A stretch of DNA of 9,405 nt from Myxococcota bacterium (GTDB lineage: Bacteria > Myxococcota > Polyangia > GCA-2747355 > JAKLHH01): positions 1-9,405 of the forward strand of contig JAKLHH010000213.1 in NCBI GenBank assembly GCA_022710245.1, written 5' to 3'. Position 1 is the first letter of the stretch, and the number at the start of each line of letters is the position of its first letter. A program made the position numbers and the translations under genes. Below the pieces are notes generated by a model that saw nothing but the letters and a program-made list of their open reading frames with translations, made no database searches and was not told the DNA's origin. Shown one piece after another: positions 1 to 6,255 of the stretch.

Positions 1-233
1 GGGGTGTGGCCTTCCGCCTCTCTCCACGGCGTCGGCACCCCGGAGTACCCGCCGAAGCGGGGCATCGATTTCGCGGCTCAATACCCGGCCCGCACGTACC
101 CCTGTCAACGCTTCGCCGTCGGTGTTGCCACCGACTGCGCATGACTCGGGGCCGTCGTGGGTCGCTAGCCCTTCAACGTATGACTCTTTCATTCACAACA
201 CCCCGCCGGTTTAACCGGCGCACGGAGAGAGCG
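1..233. other. Non-coding leader; possible remnant of a mobile element
   Basis: No credible gene lies here. The Sel1 reading frame stays open leftward, but the extension is Arg/Pro/Ser-rich, has no signal peptide and is not part of the lipoprotein. In a neighbouring frame the DNA reads as coding-like text (for example YPARTYPCQRF) interrupted by stop codons. From memory this text resembles short hypothetical ORFs annotated repeatedly in unrelated genomes, which suggests a dispersed element end. I cannot name the element and no transposase is present. The base composition is milder than in the flanking genes, with an A/T-richer patch at about 170-215. No convincing sigma-70 or sigma-54 promoter was found for the gene that follows. 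Confidence 0.3.
204..220. promoter_or_regulatory. 17-bp perfect palindrome just upstream of the Sel1 lipoprotein gene
   Basis: The sequence CGCCGGTTTAACCGGCG is an 8-bp perfect inverted repeat around a single central T, ending three bases before the GGAGAG ribosome-binding site and 13 bases before the ATG. As DNA it could be an operator for a dimeric repressor. As RNA it could form a 6-bp GC stem with a 5-nt loop abutting the ribosome-binding site. It might also mark the end of the possible element remnant to its left. The symmetry is certain; the role is unknown. Confidence 0.5.
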
Positions 234-875
234 ATGAAGGTCTCCCGCACCTACCTTCCCCTGTTCGTGTTCCCCCTGCTCGTCGGCTGCTCGTCGCCGA
301 AGCAGAAGCTCGACAAGTGCCAGCTGCCGTGCGCCGCGCTGAAGAGCGAGCTGGCCAAGGATGTCTGCATGAGCTCGTGCGAGCGGACGGTCTACGGCGA
401 CTTCACCCCCGACAAGCTGGCGAGCCTCTGCGACAAGGACGACCCCGTCGCCTGCCTGCGCTTCGCGGTGAAGGCCACCGACACCGCGCAGGTGGCGAGC
501 AAGCTCCAGGCCTGCTGCGACCGCAAGAACAGCGTGTGCTGCGGCGGGCTCGGCAAGATGTACAGCCGCGGCAAGGTCCTCAAGCTGGACAAGGAGAAGG
601 GCTACGCGCTGATGGAGCAGGCCTGCGGCCTGGGCGACGGCACCTCCTGCGCGTCGCCGGGGCTCGAGCAGATGGGCAAGGGCAACCTCAAGCGCGCGCA
701 GGAGCTCTTCGCGCTCGGCTGCGACAAGGACAGCCCCTACGCGTGCGGGCTCCTCGGCGTGCTCCACCGCGACGGGCGCGGCGTGCCGCGGGACATCCCG
801 CAGGCGAAGAAGTTCCTCGACAAGGCCTGCCGCCTCGGCGCCGAGATGTCGTGCAAGGCGCTGCAGCGCCTCTAG
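234..875 (+). CDS. Cysteine-rich Sel1-repeat lipoprotein
   Basis: A 213-residue exported lipoprotein. Residues 1-18 are a type II signal peptide ending in the lipobox LVGC, with lipidated Cys19 and Ser at +2, so outer-membrane retention is likely by the usual Lol rule. The rest is helical-repeat protein of the Sel1/Hcp type. The repeats contain alanine-rich helices with the GxGVPxDxxxA signature at about 180-191 and regularly spaced cysteine pairs (ACGLGDGTSC, GCDKDSPYAC, ACRLGAEMSC). These match the disulfide-clamped helix hairpins of Helicobacter-type cysteine-rich Sel1 proteins. An N-terminal Cys-rich stretch (29-103, with CC at 94-95 and 102-103) probably forms degenerate repeats. Such repeats usually bind partner proteins; the partner is unknown. 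The ATG at 234 is chosen because GGAGAG lies at 224-229 and the signal peptide begins there. It converges on the next gene, with 64 bp between stops. Confidence 0.85.
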   Translation: MKVSRTYLPLFVFPLLVGCSSPKQKLDKCQLPCAALKSELAKDVCMSSCERTVYGDFTPDKLASLCDKDDPVACLRFAVKATDTAQVASKLQACCDRKNSVCCGGLGKMYSRGKVLKLDKEKGYALMEQACGLGDGTSCASPGLEQMGKGNLKRAQELFALGCDKDSPYACGLLGVLHRDGRGVPRDIPQAKKFLDKACRLGAEMSCKALQRL

Positions 876-913
876 CGTCGCTGACCGCTTCGAGCGTCGA
901 CTCACCGCTTCGA
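875..913. repeat. Imperfect tandem repeat, two 19/20-bp units
   Basis: Two adjacent copies, 875-893 and 894-913, both start GCGTCG and end ACCGCTTCGA. They differ by one inserted A and one substitution. The first copy begins on the last base of the Sel1 gene's stop codon. The second runs into the 8-bp palindrome CTTCGAAG (908-915). It sits between two convergent stop codons, where a terminator is expected, but no strong stem with a U-tract is visible. Confidence 0.6.
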
Positions 914-939
914 AGATCAATCCTCAGCTCAGGACCTAC

Positions 940-2370
940 CTAGTCGTCGGCGATCGTGCTGCGCGCGTCGCGGTGGAGCTGCACGATGACCGGGATCCGC
1001 TTCGGCGCGGCGCCATAGAACGGCTTGGCCAGGCCCGGACCGACGGGGTCGGTGGTGCCGGGCCGGGTCGGATCGAAGGGGACGCCGAGGAGGTCCTTCA
1101 GCTGCGCGCGCCCGAGGAGCGTGAGCGGGAAGCTCCGCAGCCCCATGCTGCCATGGCTCTCCACGATGGGGCGCAGCTTGCCGAGCAGCTCGCGCTGGCG
1201 CGCCGTGGTCGTCGGCGCGGCGAGGAGCTCGTCGATCTTCGCGAGGCGGTTGAACCCCGCGCGGCTGACCTGCTCCATCAGGCTGGGCTGGCCGGCCGGC
1301 GCCGCCTCCAGCTCGTCGAGCCAGGCGTGCTCCGGACTGCGCGCGCCGATGGGGGCGCGGTGGTGCGTGGTGGTGCAGCTGTTGCCGGTCTTGCAGTCCT
1401 TGCCGGGCCGCGGCGGCCAGTAGCCGGGCGGCCGCTTGGCGGGGTAGCTCGTACCCTGCACGCCGCTCTCGTCTCTCACCAGCGCGGCGGCGAGGGTGTC
1501 GAGGCGCTGGGCCTCGCGCACGCCGAGGGTGACGGGGTAGACCGTGCGCTGGGTGGAGCGGAGGGGCTCGTTGAGCTCCCCGAAGAAGCTGTCGAAGATC
1601 AGCCCCGAGTGGATGTACTGCGAGTGGTGGTTGCCCGGCAGGTAGCTCGTCACCGCCGGCCCGAAGACGCGGGCGAAGAGCCGGGTCTCCTGCTCGCCGG
1701 TGACGTGCAGGCGGTACTTCAGGCCGCTCGCCTGGGCCTGCCGCTCGAGCTTGCAGCCTTGCTTCGCCATCGCCTCGGCGCGCAGGTCGGTCGGGGCCAG
1801 GGCCAGGCGCAGCTCGTCCTTGGCCGTGAGGGAGGCGGCGGGATCGGCGGCGAGGCGGGCGACGATCTTCTCCACCGCGCCGCGCAGCGCCTGCAGGTAG
1901 ACGTCGTGCCGGCGGACCGTCAGCACCACCCGGCTCGCGCTCTCGGCCTTGACCTCGAGGAGCGCGCTCCCCGTCGCCCAGGTCGTGCTCTGGCCGGCCT
2001 TCAGCCCGAGCTGGCCGGCGAGGCCGCGCCCGCTCCACTCCACCTCGGTCCCGGAGGTGCCGCGCCGCGTCCCGCGCCTGGCGACGCCGCTCAGCGCTGC
2101 CTGGTGGAGGGCCTTGAGCTGGTCCGCGCCCGCGCGCGCCGCCGCCTGGTTGGCGGGGTCGGCGAGGCGCTTCTGCACCGTGCTGGCCGAGGGGGCGCGG
2201 ACGACCTGGCGGGCGAGGATCTTCTCCTGGACGCGGTCGTGCCGCGCGCGCCAGACGGAGGCGAGGCCGGTGCTGACGAGCTTGCCGGGCTCGGCCCGGG
2301 CCACGGACGCGCTGCAGAGGAGGAGGGTGATCCAGAGGGTGGCTCTCGCGCGCGCGTTCGAGGCTCGCAT
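940..2370 (-). CDS. Secreted protein of unknown function with His-rich motifs
   Basis: A 476-residue protein with a Sec signal peptide: basic residues up to 9, hydrophobic core 11-22, and probable cleavage after ARA at 26. There is no lipobox, so it is probably periplasmic or secreted. I do not recognise the family. Residues 30-200 are Ala/Arg/Leu-rich and probably helical. The central part carries a motif with His248, His249 and His254 (NHHSQYIHSG). Residues 305-340 are Pro/Gly/Lys-rich with Cys326, Cys332 and HH at 336-337. The His and Cys clusters could bind metal, but this is only a possibility. The C-terminal third returns to helices (365-430) and ends in a Pro/Gly-rich segment. The ATG at 2370 has a GGAG 9 nt upstream, and a strong sigma-54 match lies about 58 nt upstream, so the gene probably has its own promoter. 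The 180-bp gap to the upstream SUKH gene supports this. Confidence 0.8.
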   Translation of the reverse strand: MRASNARARATLWITLLLCSASVARAEPGKLVSTGLASVWRARHDRVQEKILARQVVRAPSASTVQKRLADPANQAAARAGADQLKALHQAALSGVARRGTRRGTSGTEVEWSGRGLAGQLGLKAGQSTTWATGSALLEVKAESASRVVLTVRRHDVYLQALRGAVEKIVARLAADPAASLTAKDELRLALAPTDLRAEAMAKQGCKLERQAQASGLKYRLHVTGEQETRLFARVFGPAVTSYLPGNHHSQYIHSGLIFDSFFGELNEPLRSTQRTVYPVTLGVREAQRLDTLAAALVRDESGVQGTSYPAKRPPGYWPPRPGKDCKTGNSCTTTHHRAPIGARSPEHAWLDELEAAPAGQPSLMEQVSRAGFNRLAKIDELLAAPTTTARQRELLGKLRPIVESHGSMGLRSFPLTLLGRAQLKDLLGVPFDPTRPGTTDPVGPGLAKPFYGAAPKRIPVIVQLHRDARSTIADD

Positions 2371-2387
2371 GCTCGTAGGCTCCGTGG

Positions 2388-2410
2388 TCGGTGCTCGGTG
2401 CGCTCGGTGC
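2388..2410. repeat. Short tandem repeat in the predicted 5' leader
   Basis: On the plus strand GCTCGGTGC occurs twice in direct tandem (2393-2401 and 2402-2410), preceded by a partial copy TCGGTGC at 2388-2394. On the mRNA sense strand (minus) this is repeated GCACCGAGC. If the sigma-54 promoter at 2428-2443 is used, the repeat lies between the transcription start (about 2417) and the ribosome-binding site (2380-2383). It could be a replication-slippage product or a short RNA-level element. Confidence 0.55.
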
Positions 2411-2427
2411 TATGCACGGTCGCACGT

Positions 2428-2443
2428 AGCAACGCACGGGCCA
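2428..2443 (-). promoter_or_regulatory. Sigma-54 (-24/-12) promoter for the secreted protein at 940-2370
   Basis: On the minus strand the sequence is TGGCCCGTGCGTTGCT. Against the sigma-54 consensus TGGCACG-N4-TTGCW only one position differs (A to C), and the essential GG and GC doublets have the required 10-bp separation. The predicted start is near 2417, giving a leader of about 47 nt that holds the ribosome-binding site. Sigma-54 promoters need an ATP-dependent enhancer-binding activator; none is encoded in this window. Confidence 0.6.
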
Positions 2444-2550
2444 GCGCAAGTGCCGGGAATTGCGTCGGGAGCAATGGCCACGCGACGGGCCGGGGGCGGC
2501 AAACCGAGCCGTGGGTGCGACCGGACTGGTGGGTCTCGGGTCGGCCGGGA

Positions 2551-4014
2551 TCACGGCTCCCTGGACGGTCGGTCGACCTCGGGGCCGACCTCGACCTCGA
2601 TGCCCGCCTCGCGGAGCCGCTCCGCCGCGGCCTCGGCCGCCTTGCGAGTCACGCCGCGCAGCACGGTCCCCGCCGGCCGCGTCTCGAGGATCGCCCTGGC
2701 CTCCTTCAGCCCGACCTCCGCGACCTCCCGGATCGCCCTCAGCGCGGGCATCAGCTCGCCGACGCGGACCAGGGTCACCCTCCAGCGATCGCGCGCCTTC
2801 TCCGCCCGCAGCGCCTCGAGCTCGCTCGCGCGGCGCTCCTCGAACCGCCGCAGCATCGCCTCGCCGAGGCCGAGCTCGGCGAGGCTGCGCACGCCGGAGG
2901 GCGCGGCGGCCGGGTCGAGGCTGGCGAGGAAGGACTCGCGGTAGGCGAGGAGGTCCTCGAGGTGCCCGAGGCGGGGCTCGCCTGCGCGCGCTCGCTCGAG
3001 GAGCGCCGCCGCGTCGACCACCACCGGCGAGCGGTGCTCGCGGCAGAGGGGCAGCACGCGCTCGAGGACCGCGTCCTCCTTCAGCCAGAAGCTGCGCCAG
3101 AGCCAGTAGAGCGCCCAGGGCGGCGTGCGCTGCAGCGGGCCGGCGAGGAACGCCTCGAGCTGCGCCCCGAGGCTCGCCTGCAGCCGAGCGGTCTGCCGGT
3201 ACCACTCCACCGCGGAGGGGGTGCGGTGGTCGCAGCTGAAGAGGAGCTTGATCCAGTAGGACGCGTGCCAGAGGAGCGGGCTCTTGTCGTGCGCGCGCTC
3301 GCCCTCGAAGCTCGGCTGCACGCCGGAGCGCTCGAGGAGCGCCTCGTAGTGCCAGCCGAGGTGCACGCGGCGCTGGACCGGCGCGAGCTCGGCGGCGAGG
3401 ACCGCCGCGGCCTCGCCCTCCTCGGCGAGCTCGAGGCAGCGGTTCGCCCAGGCCAGGCTGGAGAGGGAGTCGGCGACCAGGTGGCTGAGGCTCCCGCGCT
3501 CGTGATCGTAGAGCGCGACGACGGTGTTCTCGGGCGTGGCCGGGTCGAGCGCGGCCAGGTAGACGTCGCCGTTCCCGGCGGTGCCGACGGGGACCAGCCA
3601 GGCGAGGTGCTCCATCAGCGCCGTGCTGAGGACGTTCTCCTGCTCGCAGCGGACCAGCTGCTCGAAGCGGTTGCCGGCGGGGTCCGGCGCCCAGCCGTCG
3701 CTCGACCAGACGCGCCACTCCCCCACCGACGGCCAGCAGAGCTGGTGCCGATCGCGGTGGTCGAGGAGCCGGCAGAGCTCGGGCGGGAAGGAGAGGGCGT
3801 GGTTGCGCTCGAGCTCGGCGCGGAGCGCGAGGGGCTCGGCGCGCGGGGCCATGCCGGCCGCGAGCCGCTCGAGGAAGGTCTCGTAGTAGGCGGCGACGCG
3901 CGGATCCTGGGTGAAGACCGGGATCCACCCCTCGGCCTCGAGGCTGGCGGCCTCGGCCTCCGCGGCCTCGCGACGGGTGAGCTGGCCGTCCTTGTAGAGC
4001 TGGAGCTGGGGCAT
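2551..4014 (-). CDS. SUKH (SMI1/KNR4) protein with C-terminal ribosomal L7/L12-like domain
   Basis: A 487-residue protein without signal peptide or membrane segment, so cytoplasmic. Residues 1-60 are a charged, partly coiled N-terminus. Residues about 70-187 fit the SUKH fold: LSFPPEL near the start, the strand-turn LVPVGTAGNGDVYLAALD at 140-157, VALYDHE at 166-172, then a closing helix. SUKH proteins are commonly immunity proteins against contact-dependent or polymorphic toxins, though others act elsewhere. Residues 190-385 are helical, with aromatic pairs (ALYWLWRSFW) suggesting repeat helices. After a coiled linker (387-410), residues 411-476 align along their length with the C-terminal domain of ribosomal protein bL12, keeping the GLKEAR core (435-440), Arg429 and the GIEVEV end. 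That domain normally recruits translation GTPases; binding here is inference. The ATG at 4014 is the only ATG start, because an in-frame TGA lies two codons upstream. No toxin gene is adjacent. Confidence 0.8.
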   Translation of the reverse strand: MPQLQLYKDGQLTRREAAEAEAASLEAEGWIPVFTQDPRVAAYYETFLERLAAGMAPRAEPLALRAELERNHALSFPPELCRLLDHRDRHQLCWPSVGEWRVWSSDGWAPDPAGNRFEQLVRCEQENVLSTALMEHLAWLVPVGTAGNGDVYLAALDPATPENTVVALYDHERGSLSHLVADSLSSLAWANRCLELAEEGEAAAVLAAELAPVQRRVHLGWHYEALLERSGVQPSFEGERAHDKSPLLWHASYWIKLLFSCDHRTPSAVEWYRQTARLQASLGAQLEAFLAGPLQRTPPWALYWLWRSFWLKEDAVLERVLPLCREHRSPVVVDAAALLERARAGEPRLGHLEDLLAYRESFLASLDPAAAPSGVRSLAELGLGEAMLRRFEERRASELEALRAEKARDRWRVTLVRVGELMPALRAIREVAEVGLKEARAILETRPAGTVLRGVTRKAAEAAAERLREAGIEVEVGPEVDRPSREP

Positions 4015-4018
4015 GGGT

Positions 4019-4046
4019 CAGCGCGTCCTCTTGGCAGCGCGTCCTC
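4019..4046. repeat. 12-bp direct repeat in the leader of the SUKH gene
   Basis: On the minus (mRNA) strand GAGGACGCGCTG occurs twice, at 4046-4035 and 4030-4019, separated by four bases. The downstream copy supplies the only Shine-Dalgarno-like GAGG for the ATG at 4014, about 12 nt away, which is longer than ideal. The upstream copy duplicates it. It may be a recent slippage duplication. Confidence 0.6.
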
Positions 4047-4141
4047 GACGAAGGTAGCGCTCTTCGCCGCTCGCCGCCACCACCCGCTCGCGCCTCGCCC
4101 ACCAGCGCTCCCGTGCGGTCGAGCGACGGTGGTCCAGCGAC

Positions 4142-5485
4142 TCAGTTCGTCGCGCCGAGGCGGGCGAGGAGCGGCGCGGGGATCCAGAGGCCCCAGAGGC
4201 CGAAGCGCTCGTAGCGCTCGTAGAGGCCGGGGAAGTCGCGCCAGGTCAGGCCCGCGGGCGCCGCGCCCGCGCCGTCCCACCGCGTCGGCCGCGGCGCGCC
4301 GTCGGGGAGCACGAGCGAGCCCACGTAGTCGGCCTGGCGGTAGACGCGCCGGATCTGCTGCGCGAGCGCGCGGACGTCGCGGTGGTTCACCACGCCGTTG
4401 GAGGTGGCCTGGTAGAACTGCGCCGTCACGCGGATCGGGAAGCGGGGGTCGCGCTCGACGGTGAGGCCGGCGAGCTCGGTGAAGGGGCCCTCGAGCGGAC
4501 CGTGCCCGAGCACCGCGCTCTCCACGTCCGAGCCGCCGCGGCCGCGCGCGGTGGGCGCGGCGCCGGCGCCCGAGCCCATGCTGTCCATCGCCTTGCTGGC
4601 CTTGGGCGACGCCATCGCCGGGCGGCGCATCGCGCGCACCTTGAGCGGCACCTGGATCAGCAGCAGCAGGTTCGCGTCCTCCTTCAGCGTGGAGGCCGCC
4701 TCGCCGTTGGCCGTGGTCCCGCGCTGCTGGACGTCGCTCAGCCGCTCGGCGGTGAGCGGCGCGCGCTTGCCGCCGGCGTTGAAGAAGAGGCGCTGGCCCC
4801 AGCTGTCCCGGCCCAGCGTGTCGCGCGAGTTGTCGACGACGCTCATGCTGGTGCCCTGCCGGGTCACCAGGATCACCAGCACCGCCGGGTGGCGCCGGTA
4901 GGACTGGTAGTTGAAGATGACGGGCCGGAAGGTCGCCTGCCCCTCGCGCGGCACGGGCAGGAACGCGGCCTGCGCGCTCACCAGCAGGTGGCGGTCGCGC
5001 TTGGCGAGGAGCGAGCCGCGCTTGATGGTCCCGTGCTGCGGCCGGCTCATGTAGGCGGTCGGGTTGCTCAGGTACTCGCTGAGCGGGATCACGCGGAGCT
5101 GGCCGCCCTCCTTCTCGTTGCCGACGGGGACGAAGAACTTGTCGAGGCGGACGTCGCCGGTCTTGTCGCTGAAGTTGGGGTAGCGCATGACGGGCATCAG
5201 CGCCGAGCCCTGCTTGCCTCGCCGGGTGGCGAAGTCCACCTCGATGGTGACGTCGCTGATGTTGGGGCCGACGCTGCTCCCCTCGTAGCGGCCGGTGTCC
5301 TCCCAGAGGACGTTGATGAGGTCCAGCTGCCGCGCGGCGACCAGCGACCGGGCCCGCTCGCTGTCGACCATGTTGGCGACGCTCATCACCACGCGCTGGT
5401 AGCTGCGCTGCGGTGCGGCGGCGGCAGGGACAGCGACCAGGGCGGCACCCAGCAGGAGCGGCAGCAGGCGGCGGGCTGTTTGCAT
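4142..5485 (-). CDS. Secreted protein of unknown function, cysteine-free
   Basis: A 447-residue protein with a clear Sec signal peptide (two Arg then a Leu/Ala-rich core, probable cleavage after the AAAA run near residue 24). I do not recognise the family. The mature N-terminal half (27-285) looks compact and beta-rich, with motifs LDLINVLWEDTGRYEGSSVG at 54-73, MPVMRYPNFSDKTGDV at 97-112 and LDKFFVPVGNEKEGG at 114-128. Residues about 285-325 are a Ser/Ala/Gly/Met-rich linker. A second domain (325-447) ends with an aromatic segment, YERFGLWGLWIPAPLL. No cysteine is visible, unlike the neighbouring lipoproteins. The ATG at 5485 is preferred because GAGG lies 6 nt upstream and the signal peptide starts there; the frame also opens at a TTG 12 codons earlier. 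It lies 127 bp downstream of the Ig-like lipoprotein gene and 127 bp upstream of the SUKH gene, so operon membership is uncertain. Confidence 0.8.
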   Translation of the reverse strand: MQTARRLLPLLLGAALVAVPAAAAPQRSYQRVVMSVANMVDSERARSLVAARQLDLINVLWEDTGRYEGSSVGPNISDVTIEVDFATRRGKQGSALMPVMRYPNFSDKTGDVRLDKFFVPVGNEKEGGQLRVIPLSEYLSNPTAYMSRPQHGTIKRGSLLAKRDRHLLVSAQAAFLPVPREGQATFRPVIFNYQSYRRHPAVLVILVTRQGTSMSVVDNSRDTLGRDSWGQRLFFNAGGKRAPLTAERLSDVQQRGTTANGEAASTLKEDANLLLLIQVPLKVRAMRRPAMASPKASKAMDSMGSGAGAAPTARGRGGSDVESAVLGHGPLEGPFTELAGLTVERDPRFPIRVTAQFYQATSNGVVNHRDVRALAQQIRRVYRQADYVGSLVLPDGAPRPTRWDGAGAAPAGLTWRDFPGLYERYERFGLWGLWIPAPLLARLGATN

Positions 5486-5550
5486 TGGTGACCTCGGGGT
5501 TGCTGGCGATGCCGGTACCAACGCACGAGGAGGGCAGGGGATCTGGCAGA

Positions 5551-5575
5551 CTCCCGCCCAGGGACGCCGCGGGAG
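5551..5575 (-). terminator. GC hairpin downstream of the Ig-like lipoprotein gene
   Basis: CTCCCGC (5551-5557) and GCGGGAG (5569-5575) form a perfect 7-bp GC stem with an 11-nt loop, about 40 nt past the lipoprotein stop codon. There is no U-tract on the minus transcript, so it is at best a weak or U-less terminator, or a processing hairpin between that gene and the next one. Confidence 0.3.
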
Positions 5576-5612
5576 GACGTCACGGCTGGCCGCTCCGAGG
5601 AGGGCTTGGGGC

Positions 5613-6020
5613 TTACTTCGCCGCGAAGGTCGCGCTGAGCTCGTTGCTCCGCTCGCCGTCGCCGTCGATCACCGCGGCGGTGAGCGTGTAGCTCCCGGCG
5701 GGGGCCTGCGCCGCGATCATGAGCACGAACGGCACCAGCGCCTCCCGGATCGCGTCCGTGGCGTTGCCCACCTCGATGGTTTGCTCCGGCTGGGCCACGC
5801 TCGGGCCGCTGAGCCGCAGCGCCAGCTTCAGCCCGGCCAGGCCGTCCGGATCCGAGGCCTTGAGCTGGCCGGAGAGCTGGCTCCCCGGCGCGATGGTGGC
5901 AGAGCTCAGCGTGAGCTCCGAGATCGTGGGGGCTGTGCCCTTGCCGCAGCCCGCGGCGAGCAGCGCCGCGAGCGCGGCCATCACCATGAAAGATCCAGAT
6001 CCCCTGCGCATCCTGTTCAT
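5613..6020 (-). CDS. Small lipoprotein with an Ig-like beta-sandwich domain
   Basis: A 135-residue lipoprotein. Residues 1-24 form a signal peptide with basic N-terminus and Ala/Leu core, ending in lipobox LAAGC with Cys25. The mature part (30-133) has the look of one bacterial Ig-like domain: the TISELTLSS opening strand, DPDGLAGLKLAL in the middle, AGSYTLTAAVIDGDGERSNE and a final SATF strand. This is an extracytoplasmic beta-sandwich like those on many myxobacterial lipoproteins, usually a structural or binding module with no catalytic residues. The start at 6020 is well supported: AAGGAGG at 6027-6033 lies 6 nt upstream, whereas the longer frame (to 6092) only adds Arg-rich sequence in front of the signal peptide. 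A sigma-54 match begins about 30 nt upstream, so the leader would be only about 18 nt. The ligand is unknown. Confidence 0.82.
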   Translation of the reverse strand: MNRMRRGSGSFMVMAALAALLAAGCGKGTAPTISELTLSSATIAPGSQLSGQLKASDPDGLAGLKLALRLSGPSVAQPEQTIEVGNATDAIREALVPFVLMIAAQAPAGSYTLTAAVIDGDGERSNELSATFAAK

Positions 6021-6048
6021 TGATCGCCTCCTTGTGCCGGCCGCCTTT

Positions 6049-6064
6049 AGCAAGCGGCGTGCCC
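6049..6064 (-). promoter_or_regulatory. Sigma-54 (-24/-12) promoter for the Ig-like lipoprotein
   Basis: The minus strand reads GGGCACGCCGCTTGCT. Against TGGCACG-N4-TTGCW only the first base differs; a T sits one base further upstream. The GG and GC doublets are 10 bp apart as required. The start would be near 6038, about 18 nt ahead of the ATG at 6020, leaving room for the AAGGAGG ribosome-binding site at 6027-6033. This is the best-placed of the three sigma-54 matches. Confidence 0.62.
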
Positions 6065-6255
6065 ACCCGTCGGGACCGCCAAGTCGTGGCAACGGCTGTG
6101 CTTGCTCCCGGGCGGAGAGGCGAGCGGTGTCGAGACGTTCACGCCCGTGTCAGGAGCTCACCACGGTCGGGAGCTCATCACGCGTGAGCAGGTGCCGCCG
6201 CGCCGCGCCCATCCAGGTATCGAATGGACAGGCCCCAGGGCGACTTTCGGGACTG

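Noticed and set aside
6..233. N-terminal extension of the Sel1 lipoprotein frame
   Set aside because: It would bury the signal peptide and lipobox; the ATG at 234 has a ribosome-binding site and starts the export signal.
929..4102. Minus-strand open frame of 1057 codons overlapping two genes in another frame
   Set aside because: Arg/Pro/Ala-rich translation with no domain, spanning two genes and their intergenic gap; a shadow of the coding frames.
4099..4132. Imperfect hairpin downstream of the secreted protein gene
   Set aside because: Five-plus-four base pairs with an internal loop and no U-tract; too weak to call a terminator.
973..4464. Very long plus-strand open frame (1163 codons)
   Set aside because: It is antisense to genes with clear signal peptides and a recognisable SUKH/L7-L12 protein. 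Its translation is low-complexity Arg/Ala/Gly/Leu, as expected when GC-rich third positions suppress stops on the other strand.
4382..5491. Plus-strand open frame of 369 codons
   Set aside because: Antisense shadow of the secreted protein at 4142-5485, which has a signal peptide and a good ribosome-binding site.
5486..5521. Earlier TTG start for the secreted protein at 4142-5485
   Set aside because: It adds 12 residues before the signal peptide and overlaps the GAGG that serves the ATG at 5485.
5545..5560. Weak -24/-12-like match upstream of the secreted protein at 4142-5485
   Set aside because: GG and GC are correctly spaced, but several conserved bases fail (C4, A5, C6, first T of TTGC), and it overlaps a hairpin.
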